Positions 47,877 through 58,408 of a stretch of DNA of 64,000 bases are shown here, in pieces; within the stretch, counting starts at the first letter, position 1; the number at the start of each line of letters is the position of its first letter. Source of the DNA: Antedon mediterranea. Lineage: Eukaryota > Echinodermata > Crinoidea > Comatulida > Antedonidae. The stretch lies in NCBI RefSeq assembly GCF_964355755.1, contig NC_092674.1:26152001-26216000 (forward strand), given 5' to 3'. The translations under genes and the position numbers were made by a program. Below the pieces are notes generated by a model. It did not search any database. It was not told the DNA's origin and was given only the letters and a program-made list of their open reading frames with translations.

Positions 47877-48526
47877 ACAACACAGCCTAATGAAGACCAA
47901 TGTTCACCAAAATAAACATAGCAAGCTATACCTTTAATTGATTTATGCAGGAATTAATAAAATAAAAAATAAATCCATAATATCTATAATCTATCTAGAC
48001 CACTACTAAAATGAATATTAACAATTTATAATTTCTATCAATTTTTCTAAAGCAATAATAATTTCTTTAATTTCAACAGAAATTATTGATTGTCCAATAT
48101 CTGAAACACTAAGTCATTTATTTCTCACTAAATGTAAGATTCTATACTATATCGTCTTTGCTAAAACGTATTGATTTTTTAAGTGCCAGTACGTAAAAAT
48201 AATATATAAATAATACATATTTTCATAAATAATCCTATCTTATCAGCATATAGATTTGAAGAAAATATTATAAAAAATGAGTGCCAAATACAGGAAAATG
48301 GTTTTGAACAAGACCTTAGCCATAGAATGTATGTACAGTATAATATTGAATAGAAATATATAAATATTTTAATATACAAAATTAAAGTAGATAAATGCAA
48401 ACCTGTAGAAAATATGAAGAAAGAATAATATTTATATTTACGCATATTATATACCTCATTATAAAACAGACAATGTGAGCAAGGCCTTAGCCATAGAATG
48501 AATGTACAGTATTGAAAAAAAAAGAC

Positions 48527-48585
48527 CTCCCTCTGGAGAGCATGGGCTATTATCGGTTTATCCAGGCAAGCTGGGCACGAAATAA
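48527..48585 (+). repeat. Dispersed repeat family G, copy 4
   Basis: CCTCCCTCTGGAGAGCATGG, TTTATCCAGGCAAGC and TGGGCACGAAATAAACT match the other copies. Only the distal ~60 bp is present. Confidence 0.75.
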
Positions 48586-48658
48586 ACTAAAACATATTTA
48601 AATTTTGTTTTGGTCCTATGGTTTGCTGGTGGAATGCCATCCTGAGATGAGTAGTATA

Positions 48659-48819
48659 CAAATAATGAATGTTTATGAGTGCAATGGTACAAATAATGGC
48701 ACGAGGTGAATGATGAAAGGTTATATCAACGAGGCAAAGCCGAGTTGATATAACCTTTCATCATTCACCAAGTGCCATTATTTGTACCATTACACGAATA
48801 CAAAACATTCATTATTTGT
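48659..48819. mobile_element. 161-bp near-perfect palindrome (foldback MITE)
   Basis: Arms of about 70 bp (left begins CAAATAATGAATGTTT, right ends AAACATTCATTATTTG) pair around a ~13-bp loop GAGGCAAAGCCGA. Inner arm words GGTACAAATAATGGCAC and GTGCCATTATTTGTACC are perfect complements, and only a few indels lie near the outer ends. It would form a strong cruciform or, if transcribed, a long hairpin RNA. Confidence 0.85.
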
Positions 48820-49580
48820 TTTATATAACATCTAGACGTTTTTTTTTCGTACACAAAAATGTTTCAAAAAGTACTATTTAACGATCGTTGAATAGTGCGT
48901 ACTATTGCACGCCATGTGACCCACATTCGTCCAATCAAATGACAGGAATTTATATAGGTGTTATATAGTAGTAATTATTCTTGTTTATATGCAATTTTTT
49001 ATTTCTATGTACCAGAGATTCCAAAATAAAAGTTTGAATGAATTGAACTGTATTCATTTATATTTTTATCAAATGTTTTTATCACGGAACAGAACGAAAG
49101 TAAATACCTTTGCATGGGAACATGTACATTTCCAAAACACATACTCACAAACATCTCCGATATATCTCTAGAGATTAACATTAATGTTATTTAAAGCCTA
49201 CTCTTGGGCATGTACAGAACACTATTTCTTTTGTTCCAAAATTTACCATTAAATTTGTTTTTTATCTTTGTCGCCAACTTCCAAATTTCTATTTAATTAC
49301 AGGATTTTAAAGAAATCACAGACAAATACAGCTTTGTCTACTTTTGGTGGGAAAAACATGTTTATAATTAAAAGGTAAAAATTCCAACAAATTTTCTCTA
49401 CCATGATTTAATTTTTTAAAATATAATTAGTCTAGTAGGAAAAAATTTAGTTTAATTTTCATAGAATATTTTAAGAGGATTAATTTTTATTTAAATGTTT
49501 ACATGGCGAACTCTGTTTCATGTGCATTCATGCGCCAGGTGTAGAAGAGTCGCTATCAGATTTTAAAACCATACTATTAA

Positions 49581-49638
49581 ACCCCAGTGGTTTAATGGTA
49601 AGATGTCAGACGATTCCAGGTTCGAATCTTGGTTGGCT
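49581..49638 (+). ncRNA. tRNA-like sequence lacking a full anticodon arm (pseudo-tRNA)
   Basis: A-box-like AGTGGTTTAATGGTAAGA and a good T arm CCAGGTTCGAATCTTGG lie only ~17 bp apart, too close for a normal anticodon stem. The acceptor ends do not pair well. It is best read as a deleted tRNA gene or a SINE head. Confidence 0.4.
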
Positions 49639-49639
49639 C

Positions 49640-51298
49640 ATGTTTTTTCCATTCTCAAATCTTTATCTTATCTTACCATTTATATAAATTGATTTCAGAT
49701 AGCACTTATCTGCGGTTTAATATTTACTTTATGCCTTTAAAATTAATATCCTACTGTACATAAAATGAAAAATGTTTATCAATATAAATTATAATATATT
49801 ATACTTACATATAGTCAATGTCAATTTAATACAGAGTACCCATTATCGTTTATTATACATAAAGATGGAATTATACAAACATGTATTCACCAATGAATCT
49901 TATTGTAAACACAGAGTATGTACAGTAACAACAAAATAACAGTTCGGCTTATTTACTCGGTCAATAAATCGGTGTGAAACCAAACTAACAATATTAAGTT
50001 GTTACTTAATCTGTCAACAAGTTGAACTTTACTGACCAAGTAGGACAAAGGAATTAAAAGTTGAGTTGCTATGGACTTGGTATGTGTAATCTTTAATCAC
50101 ATAATTCCTTACCTATTATTAAAGCGCTCACACATAACAATCTGTTATTAAACAAATTTGTGATCATGATTTAATTAATAACATGTGTTGGCAGTGATTT
50201 TATAGAATTTATCATTTAAATAGTTTCACTTTAGGATAAATTTAACAAAAAATGTTAAAGGTCAAAAGTATAAAGAAAAATAGACAGAAGCTAATTTGTG
50301 GAAAAATTATAAAAATTCAAAGAAATAAGTGTAGGCCTAGTAAAAGAATAAATATAGTACAAGCGTTGTCGTTGATTGTTGGCAGTAAAAAATAATAAAT
50401 GAATCAATTATATTAAAATAATCAATAAATGGAGAAATCAGTAAAATTTCATGTTTAAAAAACTGTATATAACGTGAAAATGTGTAAAGATTTCTGACAG
50501 AAAATTTAAAGACAAAAGAAAAAGAATGCCTAGGCGTTCTTCTCCTGCCTTTTTCAATCTTCCCCATCTCATACTCCACGAGCAATTTATCCCCTTACTT
50601 AACCTACCCATGCGTGAACACCAAGCAGACAATAAGTGAGAACGATGGTGGTTAAGACTGATAGACTCAAATTATTATTAATTTATTTACTAAAGTTTAT
50701 GAATAATAAGGTAATTTAATTTCTTTACAAAATAATAATGATGTACTAACCTCATTGTTCAGTTTACATCTGTTGTTTTGTCATCTTTTCGCGATTGAGG
50801 TATACTATGGTATGCAGAATCATAACACATTCTCAATTTACTACCAGCTGATAAAGAATAATGCTCAAATTGTTGAGGGCAGTATAACGAAAAAAGTACC
50901 AATTCTCGACAACAATCTTTCCATCACTCGTACAAAAATGAGTGAGAGACAAATCATTTTCTGTCTTAACCATTGTTTATTTATTACATCATAATAAATT
51001 GTTTTTACAATATCACATCATAATAAATTGTTTTATACTGTCTCATAATTATAGGCCTACATCAAAAATCTTCTTTTACCATCAGAATTATCCCGCAGTA
51101 CTGGTACTGGTACTGGTTCAAATAACCGTCTCACAAATACATTTGGTAGCCATTGACTTGAAGTTGGCATTTGGATGTGATACTTGTGTATTAATTAAAT
51201 AGTCGATTTACAAAAAATAAAATAAAGAAAAGTCGATTAGGGCCTAATGGTTAAATAAAATAATCAATTACTGAGATTAAATATATAAATATCACATA
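49640..51298. other. Intergenic AT-rich stretch
   Basis: No convincing gene. A 79-codon open frame at 50755-50994 (+) has a somewhat protein-like composition, but no splice partners or recognisable family. Confidence 0.5.
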
Positions 51299-52654
51299 TC
51301 ATATGTACTTAAAATATTGTTGGATTTCCCACTTGTTCAGGTTTTCGATACCTACACCAGCTTGCTGATTGGCTAGCCTTATTTCATGTTCTTTAATGGC
51401 AACAAAACACTTGGTGAAATCTTCACCGAAAGCATTCCGAATAACCTTATCTTTTAAGAACGCATCAATCGCGGTTTGCATGGTTATTGGTATTGCCTGC
51501 GTAGATGGAGGAACATCATCCTCTACGTATGCACATCCTGTGATGTCATTAGGTAATGGTAGTTTGTTTATTATACCATCCATTCCTGCAGCAATTGTTG
51601 CGGCTAGTACCAAGTACGGATTTGAACCTGCACCTCCAATACGATTCTCAATGTATGTACCGCTTTCTCCATTGACCTTCAAGCGGAATGCGCATGACCT
51701 GTTGTCAAAACCCCAAGTAGCATTTATTGGCGCGAACGTATAAGGCGCGTATCGCTTTCTACAGTTTGTGGTAGGTCCCATAAGAAGACTCAATGCTGGT
51801 GTGTGATGGATCAATCCTGCTAACCAGTGCTTCATAACATCAGATAGGCCATCAGACGAGTTGGCGTCAAACGTAACGCCTTTCTTACCCGCTACATCCC
51901 ATAACGAATGATTATAATGGCACGAAGAACCACTTTTACCCCAATGTGGCTTAGTCATAAAAGAAGCCATCAAACCATGTTGCTTGGCTATCTCTTTAAC
52001 AGAGCATTTAAATGTAAAAGCGTCATCCGCAGCTTTGATTCCAAACGATGGTTTGTACGTTATCTCGTGTTGTCCAGGTCCATATTCATTTTCTATACAT
52101 TCAAGATCAAGGCCAACTTTTGGCAGATCTCTAACTAATTGATGGACGAAGGGAGCACATTCATACATTCTAATAGTCGATCGTATGTTATAATCATCAG
52201 TCACTGGCTTCATTGTGGCTGCATCAACGACATAAAATTCATATTCATGAGATGAAAGCAGACTATAACCCAACTTCTTTAGTTCTTCTATTTGTTTTCT
52301 GGCAAGAGTTCTTGGATGTGCAGTCACTTCTTTTCCTTCAAACGTTGGTTCTGCCAGAATTCTAGCAGTATTATCCCACCAAGGGATCACTCTAAAAGTG
52401 TCGAGGTCTGGAAACAAAATCGCATCTGGGTAATGTCGGTACTTCCCATCGTTGTTATAGCCCGATCCTTCGACTATATTTGCCAAGGAATCCATTCCTA
52501 GATACCCCAGACGGAAGCCTACACCTTTCTCGGCCTTAGATCTAAAGTGACGAGCTGGGATTAACTTGGATCGAGAGATACCAAACATATCAGAATTTTC
52601 AAAACGAACAACCTCTACATTTTCCTTTTCAAGTTGATTTAAAATTTCTTCCAT
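51299..52654 (-). CDS. LGSN: Class-I glutamine-synthetase-like protein (lengsin-type), single exon, intact
   Basis: An uninterrupted 451-codon frame with ATG in a good context (AAAATGG). Glutamine-synthetase beta-grasp about 1-110, catalytic domain about 115-451. Recognisable motifs are HEYEF (136-140, the metal-binding Glu pair), GPGQHEI (192-198), KPHWGKSGSSCHYNHSL (235-251, His246 in the family His position), NRSCAFR (318-324) and IENRIGGAGSNPYL (335-348). The regulatory adenylylation loop of bacterial enzymes is not evident. Animal members of this class-I branch are lengsin-like, and vertebrate lengsin lacks measurable glutamine synthesis; related microbial enzymes glutamylate polyamines. 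The Glu, His and Arg positions are kept, so catalysis is possible but unproven. Lack of introns suggests ancient retroposition or a naturally intron-poor family. A broken tandem copy lies 2.2 kb upstream on the same strand. Confidence 0.92.
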   Translation of the reverse strand: MEEILNQLEKENVEVVRFENSDMFGISRSKLIPARHFRSKAEKGVGFRLGYLGMDSLANIVEGSGYNNDGKYRHYPDAILFPDLDTFRVIPWWDNTARILAEPTFEGKEVTAHPRTLARKQIEELKKLGYSLLSSHEYEFYVVDAATMKPVTDDYNIRSTIRMYECAPFVHQLVRDLPKVGLDLECIENEYGPGQHEITYKPSFGIKAADDAFTFKCSVKEIAKQHGLMASFMTKPHWGKSGSSCHYNHSLWDVAGKKGVTFDANSSDGLSDVMKHWLAGLIHHTPALSLLMGPTTNCRKRYAPYTFAPINATWGFDNRSCAFRLKVNGESGTYIENRIGGAGSNPYLVLAATIAAGMDGIINKLPLPNDITGCAYVEDDVPPSTQAIPITMQTAIDAFLKDKVIRNAFGEDFTKCFVAIKEHEIRLANQQAGVGIENLNKWEIQQYFKYI

Positions 52655-52719
52655 TTTAACAATCTATGAAAATATATATGGATAACCTAAGAAACAATAA
52701 ACAAAAATAATATTTAATA

Positions 52720-52721
<2 letters not shown>

Positions 52722-52782
<61 letters not shown>
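52722..52782. repeat. (AT)n microsatellite
   Basis: About 30 uninterrupted AT dinucleotides starting ~70 bp upstream of the LGSN-like ATG, thus within its leader or promoter. Confidence 0.95.
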
Positions 52783-52786
<4 letters not shown>

Positions 52787-54812
52787 TATATAAAAAGTGT
52801 TTGTTCTAACAGTTTTTATTATGAAAAGCTTGGCTTACTTTTAGAGTAAACAAGTTGCAATAAGTATTAAAATGTGGGATTAATCCGTTCAGAATCAAGT
52901 AAGTTAAACTTTATAACTTAAACATTAAAAGCTACAAACAATGTAAATTATAAATCGTGAATATGTTTACCTGAAAAGGTACCAAAATGTTGGAAAACGA
53001 CTTCTCCACAAACAATCCGTGATATCGCTGTAAAAAATTTTACCTGCTCTTGTCTAATTTCTTAGATCAGAAGTGAAGGTTTAGAAATAAACTAAACAAT
53101 TATTACTTAACTATAAAATAATCACGAGGTAGTCATCATGCAGTTTTAAGAGACAATAACGACAACAAAATCTTATTTATATAGACACTATACACGCATG
53201 TGTACGATAAACGTGATGGTCGCCTGTTTAATATATATTTTACGGAAATAGACAATAATTAAAGCAAGTTAATTGTTTTACCGTAATAATTATTTATTAT
53301 TCAGAATAAGCATTTGGCAATTAAAAGGTAGCCGATTAGAACCGGACATATGCAGAATTCACACGCTATAAATTGGCGAACAATTAATCGAATAAATTAT
53401 ATGATTTTGAATATTGTTTTTCAATAATCTTGGTGGGTTTGTAAAATCGGGTTTTAACAAATTGATAAATTTCCAATTTGTATTCGATTATAATTTAAAT
53501 ATTAAGTAATATGAATCTAAGTAATTGTTTTTTAATTCATTTATTTATTTATAAACACTTAAAAAAATAAAACATACATTTAACTTAACTGGTAACAATA
53601 AATAAGCACTGTTTCAGGGATCGGAAAAAGAAGTAAAAGAACTTGTCAAATACCAACCCCTAAACAAAACAAACTAACAAAAAAGCAACTGCATGACAAA
53701 TCTATAAATAAATAATCATAAAAAAATCATAAAAAAATCATAAATGTTTTAGATATTTCATTTAACAAATAAAAATCTAATCACGGCTCATTATGATTGT
53801 ATTTGGAAAAATATGTTTTGTTTACATATTTTTAAAGATTGCTTAAGCAGTCTTCTTTGGACCCACACTCGCGTAGACATTTTTCCGAATACAGAATACA
53901 CGTCTTTTTGAAAACTCAACGAGATGAGAACAACGTTGATGAGCAGCTCATTTAAAAGTTACAAGGCTACTATGATTCACAAGAATTAGCTAAAACCAGG
54001 TGTAATTTAATATAATAATATTGGTCTTTCAAATATGTACCTTACAATTTTTGATAAAACTTATACATTTCCTCCTAATAAATACCTTTGGAAATAGTGT
54101 ATGCCATAAAAGTTATTTCATTCGCCGATCATCAGCAAACCAGAAGTTATACGTACATATAGCTAACAGTTTATCAAAGTTTATCAACAAACTAATGTTT
54201 GGTGTAGACTATCTAACTTCAAATTATGGTTTTACGGTTTGCAGTTTTTCAACTGTCAACACTAATTTCCACAATTGGTGTTTGCTTTATAAATGTAGAC
54301 CAATTCACATGTTGACATCGGAAAGTTGACTTCGTCCACAGAAGTCTAAACTAGCAAACTTTTGTAGTTTCTCCAAACTCAAGTTTACTAACAACAATTT
54401 GGTAAAGATTGCTAATGCAGTGTGTATAGACCTAGGTTTCTGCAATTTTCCAGTTCATCAACTATAGTCAAACAAACTTTGGAAAACCTTTCGTTTCAAA
54501 CTAGCAGTTTGTTCGAGCACGAAATGTATAACACAATAACAAATCTAATTCAAAATCTCATCATTTTTTGGGTTTTTTCTTTAGCAAATTGGAATACAAT
54601 ACTCATGAAAGACGATGAAATCACTATAATTTTGGATCCATCAGCCAGGTTCTGCTAGATTCAGGTTAGGGAATTTTATTACATTATCAATAATTACATG
54701 GAACAACCTATGTAGTAGTTATATCTACCTCAATGTTTTAGATGTATATGGACGTCGTAGTAAGTACTTTACTCAAATTTTAGGATCCAAATGAATTATT
54801 ATTTCAAGAAGG
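52783..54812. other. Stretch between the two glutamine-synthetase copies
   Basis: AT-rich. It should hold the promoter or upstream leader of the intact copy. Words near 54345-54430 (CTAGCAAACTTTTG, CTAATGCAGTGTGTATAGAC) resemble the flanks of the minisatellite at 2 kb, so a decayed dispersed element is likely. No exon found. Confidence 0.5.
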
Positions 54813-56295
54813 TTACATGTATTTAAAGTATTGTTGGAATTCCTATCTTCAATACTAACACCAGCTTGTTGATTAGCAAGACTTATCTCCTGTTCCTTAA
54901 TGGCATCGAAACACTTGGTGAAATCTTCACCGTAAGCATTCCGAATAACCTTGTCTTTTAAGAACGCATCCCATTTGCGTACGTTCTCGATACCAACACC
55001 AGCTTGTTGATTTGTTAGCCTTATTTCATGTTTTTTAATGGCAACGAAACACTTGGTGAAATCTTCACCGAATGCACTCCGAATGACCTCGTCTTTTAAG
55101 AATGCTTCAATCGCGTTTTCCATGGTTATTGGTATCTCTTGCGTAGATGCAGGAATGTCATCCTTCACGTATGCACATCCTGTGATATCATCCGGGAGCG
55201 GTAGTTTATTTTTGACACCATCCATTCCTGCAGCAATTGTGGCAGCTAGTACCAAGTACGGATTTGAACCTGCACCTCCCATACGATTCTCAATGTATGT
55301 ACCGCTTTCTCCATTGACCTTCAAGCGGAATGCGCATGACCTGCTGTCAAAACCCCAAGTAGCATTTATTGGCGCGAACGTGTAAGGTGTGTATTGCTTT
55401 CTATAGTTTGTGGTAGGTCCCATAAAAAGACTCAATGCTGGTGTGTGATGGATCAACCCTGCTAACCAGTGCTTCGTAACATCGGATAGGCCATCAGACG
55501 AGTTGGCATCAAATGAAACATCTTTTTTCCCAGCTGCATCCCATAACGAATGATTATAATGACACGAGGAACCACTTTTACCCAAATATGGTTTACTCAT
55601 AAAGGAGGCTGTCAAACCATGTTACTTTGCGATCTCTTTAACAGAACATTTGTGGGTAAAAGCGTCATCCGCAGCTTTGATTCCAAACGATGGTTTGTAC
55701 GTTATCTCGTGGTGTCCAGGTCCTTTTTCATTTTCCAGACATTCAAGATGAATGCCAACTTTAGGCAGATCTCTGACTAATTGATGGATAAATGGAGCAT
55801 ATTCGTACATTATAAGAGTCGATCTTAAGTTACAATCATTCGTCACTGGCTTCATTGTGGCTGCATCAACGACATAAAATTCATATTCATGAGATGAAAA
55901 CAGACTATAACCAAACTGCTTCAGTTTTTCTACTTGTTTTCTGGCAAGAGTTCTTGGATGTGCAGTCACTTCTTTTCCTTCAAACGTTGGTTCTGTCAAG
56001 ACTCTAGCAGTATTATCCCACCACGGGATCACTCTAAAAGTGTCAAGATCTGGAAACATAACCGCATCTGGGTAGTTTCGGTACTTGCCTTCGTTGTAGC
56101 CCGATCCTTCGACTATATTGGCCAAGGAATCCATCCCTAGATATCCCAGACGGAAGCATAGACCTTTCTCTGCCGTCGACTTAAAGTGAGTGGCTGGAAT
56201 TAATTTGGATCAAGAGATACCGAACATACCAGATTTTTTTCGAAACGAACAATCTCTATTTTCTCCTTTTCAAGTTGATGTAAAATTTCTTCTAG
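54813..56295 (-). pseudogene. LGSN: Disabled tandem duplicate of the glutamine-synthetase-like gene
   Basis: Collinear with the intact gene throughout, at roughly 85-90 percent by eye. Lesions: the position of the ATG reads CTA (56293-56295); a one-base change in an A run near codon 19-20 shifts the frame; the codon matching Arg28 is TGA; the codon matching Gln225 is TAA (55621-55623). The 3' end has an in-frame tandem duplication of the last ~45 codons (two AFLKDxVIR...NQQAGV segments) and a small deletion before the old stop. Two long open pieces remain (170 and 280 codons). A one-codon deletion lies in the GYN-GKYR segment. It could be polymorphic or an assembly variant, but several independent lesions argue for a real pseudogene. 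Confidence 0.9.
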
Positions 56296-56922
56296 TTTAC
56301 CAATCTATTAAGGGAGATAAGAACCAATCATGAATATAAACATTATTGTCTTTAACATAACCATAACATTGTAAGACATTTTGTTTTATCAATTCAAATT
56401 AAATTCAACTACAGGCGCTGTCTAAACTTAAAGAAATCTGGAAGTGAACTACTATCTAGGCGGATTCAGAGAACAAGGAACTCTAAATGTTGGCACCATT
56501 CAATACAAAGGATATGATTAAGAGTTAGTTAGGTTCAGCACATCATTATTTATTCATTTATTTATTTCAGTGATGCATAATAAAGGAGCACTGGGGAAAG
56601 ACATTAAGAACGGTTAAAGCTAGACAACAATCGCCAATTTTTAGGGTCTGGACCACGCTGCGTGATTTGATCGGATCCGAGAGAGACAACCAATATTCAT
56701 ACACATACCTCAATCTATAAAAATAGTTATACATTTCAAAAACAAAATCATGAAAATAAACAAATATGCCTACAGTACATGTACTGACTTAAAGTTGTCA
56801 TAGCAATGAGCAGGCCCTTTTTAAATCGAATGTATCGTCACGATACGTCACGGTCCGGTTTGCCGAAGAAAAAGTCTGACTTGATTAGAAGTTACCTATA
56901 ATAACAATTTGTATGCTCCTAA

Positions 56923-58017
56923 TGTCATGTTATTGAAAACACCTAATATAATACTGTAACATACATGTCTGAACAACACCCCTGGATGACTTGTTTTGAT
57001 ATATTCTTGTCTGGCTGACTGCCCTGGATGGTGTCTGTTTATAGGCATCATATATACCTTTTTAAGATGACAATAGTTCAAATACATGTAGCATGTCAAT
57101 ATAATCTGTATGTATTGGTATTTGTTTAACATATATATTTTTCTATATTTGCAATATTTTATATCGTATACATGTCAATTTAATCTATAGGTATGTGTAT
57201 TTGTTCAATATATATACTTCTATATATTTTTATATATTTGCAATATGTTATACCGTAAATACAAATTGTAAGTAGTAGTTGTACTAAGATGACATCGGGT
57301 ATGAAGCGTCTCACATACACACAGAGCCAAAATTGCATCTTGGACTTGCACAGTGTATGGACTCTAACCTTACGGTTTCCATTAAATATACCATTTCATG
57401 CTATCATTCTAAATAACTAACTTTCAACCTATTGCATTCCTCTTTTTTTCATTCCATCCATCTTATCTTGGTGAAAAGGGAGGATACTACATTTTCCTCC
57501 CCTGAGTTTATAGCCTCTCTACTCGAACACAAATAAGAACACAAATAAGATAGTTTAACAAGAAAATTTTAATCATGTATTTTACCGCCATTTTTCATTT
57601 CTACATTTTAATTAACATCGTATCTAAAATTTTAAATGAGAAAATATATGGTTAATACTGAATTCTGGCATCTTATTATGTAAATATACCGGTATTTTAA
57701 CTACTCTAAACACTTACTTTTAATTGTCACAAATGTACTTATATGTATATAAATGAGAATTTAAATAAACGTGAGAAGAACTCACACAAGACAAAAAAAA
57801 AACACTCTCACTTTGACTCTCACTCAGGAGAGACTGCAGAGAAAGAACCAGGAGATAGACAATAAATACCAGATCACTTATGATTGTCTAAGTCTAATGT
57901 TATTATTAATACTAATAGTCTGCAGCCAGACAAGAATATGTCAAAACAAGTCATCCAGGGGTGTTGTTCAGACATGTATGTTACAGTATTATATTAGGTG
58001 TTTTCAATAACATGACA
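56923..58017. mobile_element. 1,095-bp DNA element with ~100-bp inverted termini
   Basis: Left arm from TGTCATGTTATTGAAAACAC to about 57020; right arm from about 57920 to GTGTTTTCAATAACATGACA. The arms differ at about one position over ~100 bp. Flanked by CTAA at 56919-56922 and 58018-58021, a probable 4-bp target duplication. The interior is AT-rich with no transposase. Superfamily not assigned. High arm identity points to recent activity or gene conversion. Confidence 0.8.
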
Positions 58018-58408
58018 CTAATTCAATTACACAGTTCAGTACATAACACAAGTATTGTATTACTACTCCAGGCCCGTAGCCAGGGGGGTACCTCCCTTTA
58101 CAGCGAACCCCCCCCCCCTCCCCCTTAACTGACTGCGAACCCCCATCCCCGACATCCCCAATACCTCACCACACCCTCATCTCTGAAAATCCTCCAAATA
58201 CGTGCCCCACAATACAAAAGGTTGTTTGTAAATTGAAAAATTCGTAAACTCGTTCGTGAATAACTCATACCTTATTGTTAAACAAATGAATTGGTTGCCG
58301 ATTTTCACCTGTAAAATAATACGAATTTTTGGTCCCAGGATGTAACATGATATTGACGCGAGCTGCTTGGGCACGAACGAATCGTACAAAGAACACCGCT
58401 AGACAACC

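Noticed and set aside
48070-48135. Plus-strand reading DCPISETLSHLFLTKC resembling the C-terminal zinc-knuckle region of non-LTR reverse transcriptases
   Set aside because: Too short (about 20 codons), with no reverse-transcriptase sequence on either side.
50755-50994. 79-codon frame with VYYGMQNHNTFSIYYQLIKN
   Set aside because: Composition is somewhat protein-like, but it has no family match, no clear splice sites and an uncertain start.
51369-51743. Plus-strand frame of 124 codons (and its match at 55038-55385)
   Set aside because: Antisense shadow of the glutamine-synthetase-like gene and its pseudogene; the same frame recurs only because the sense sequence is duplicated.
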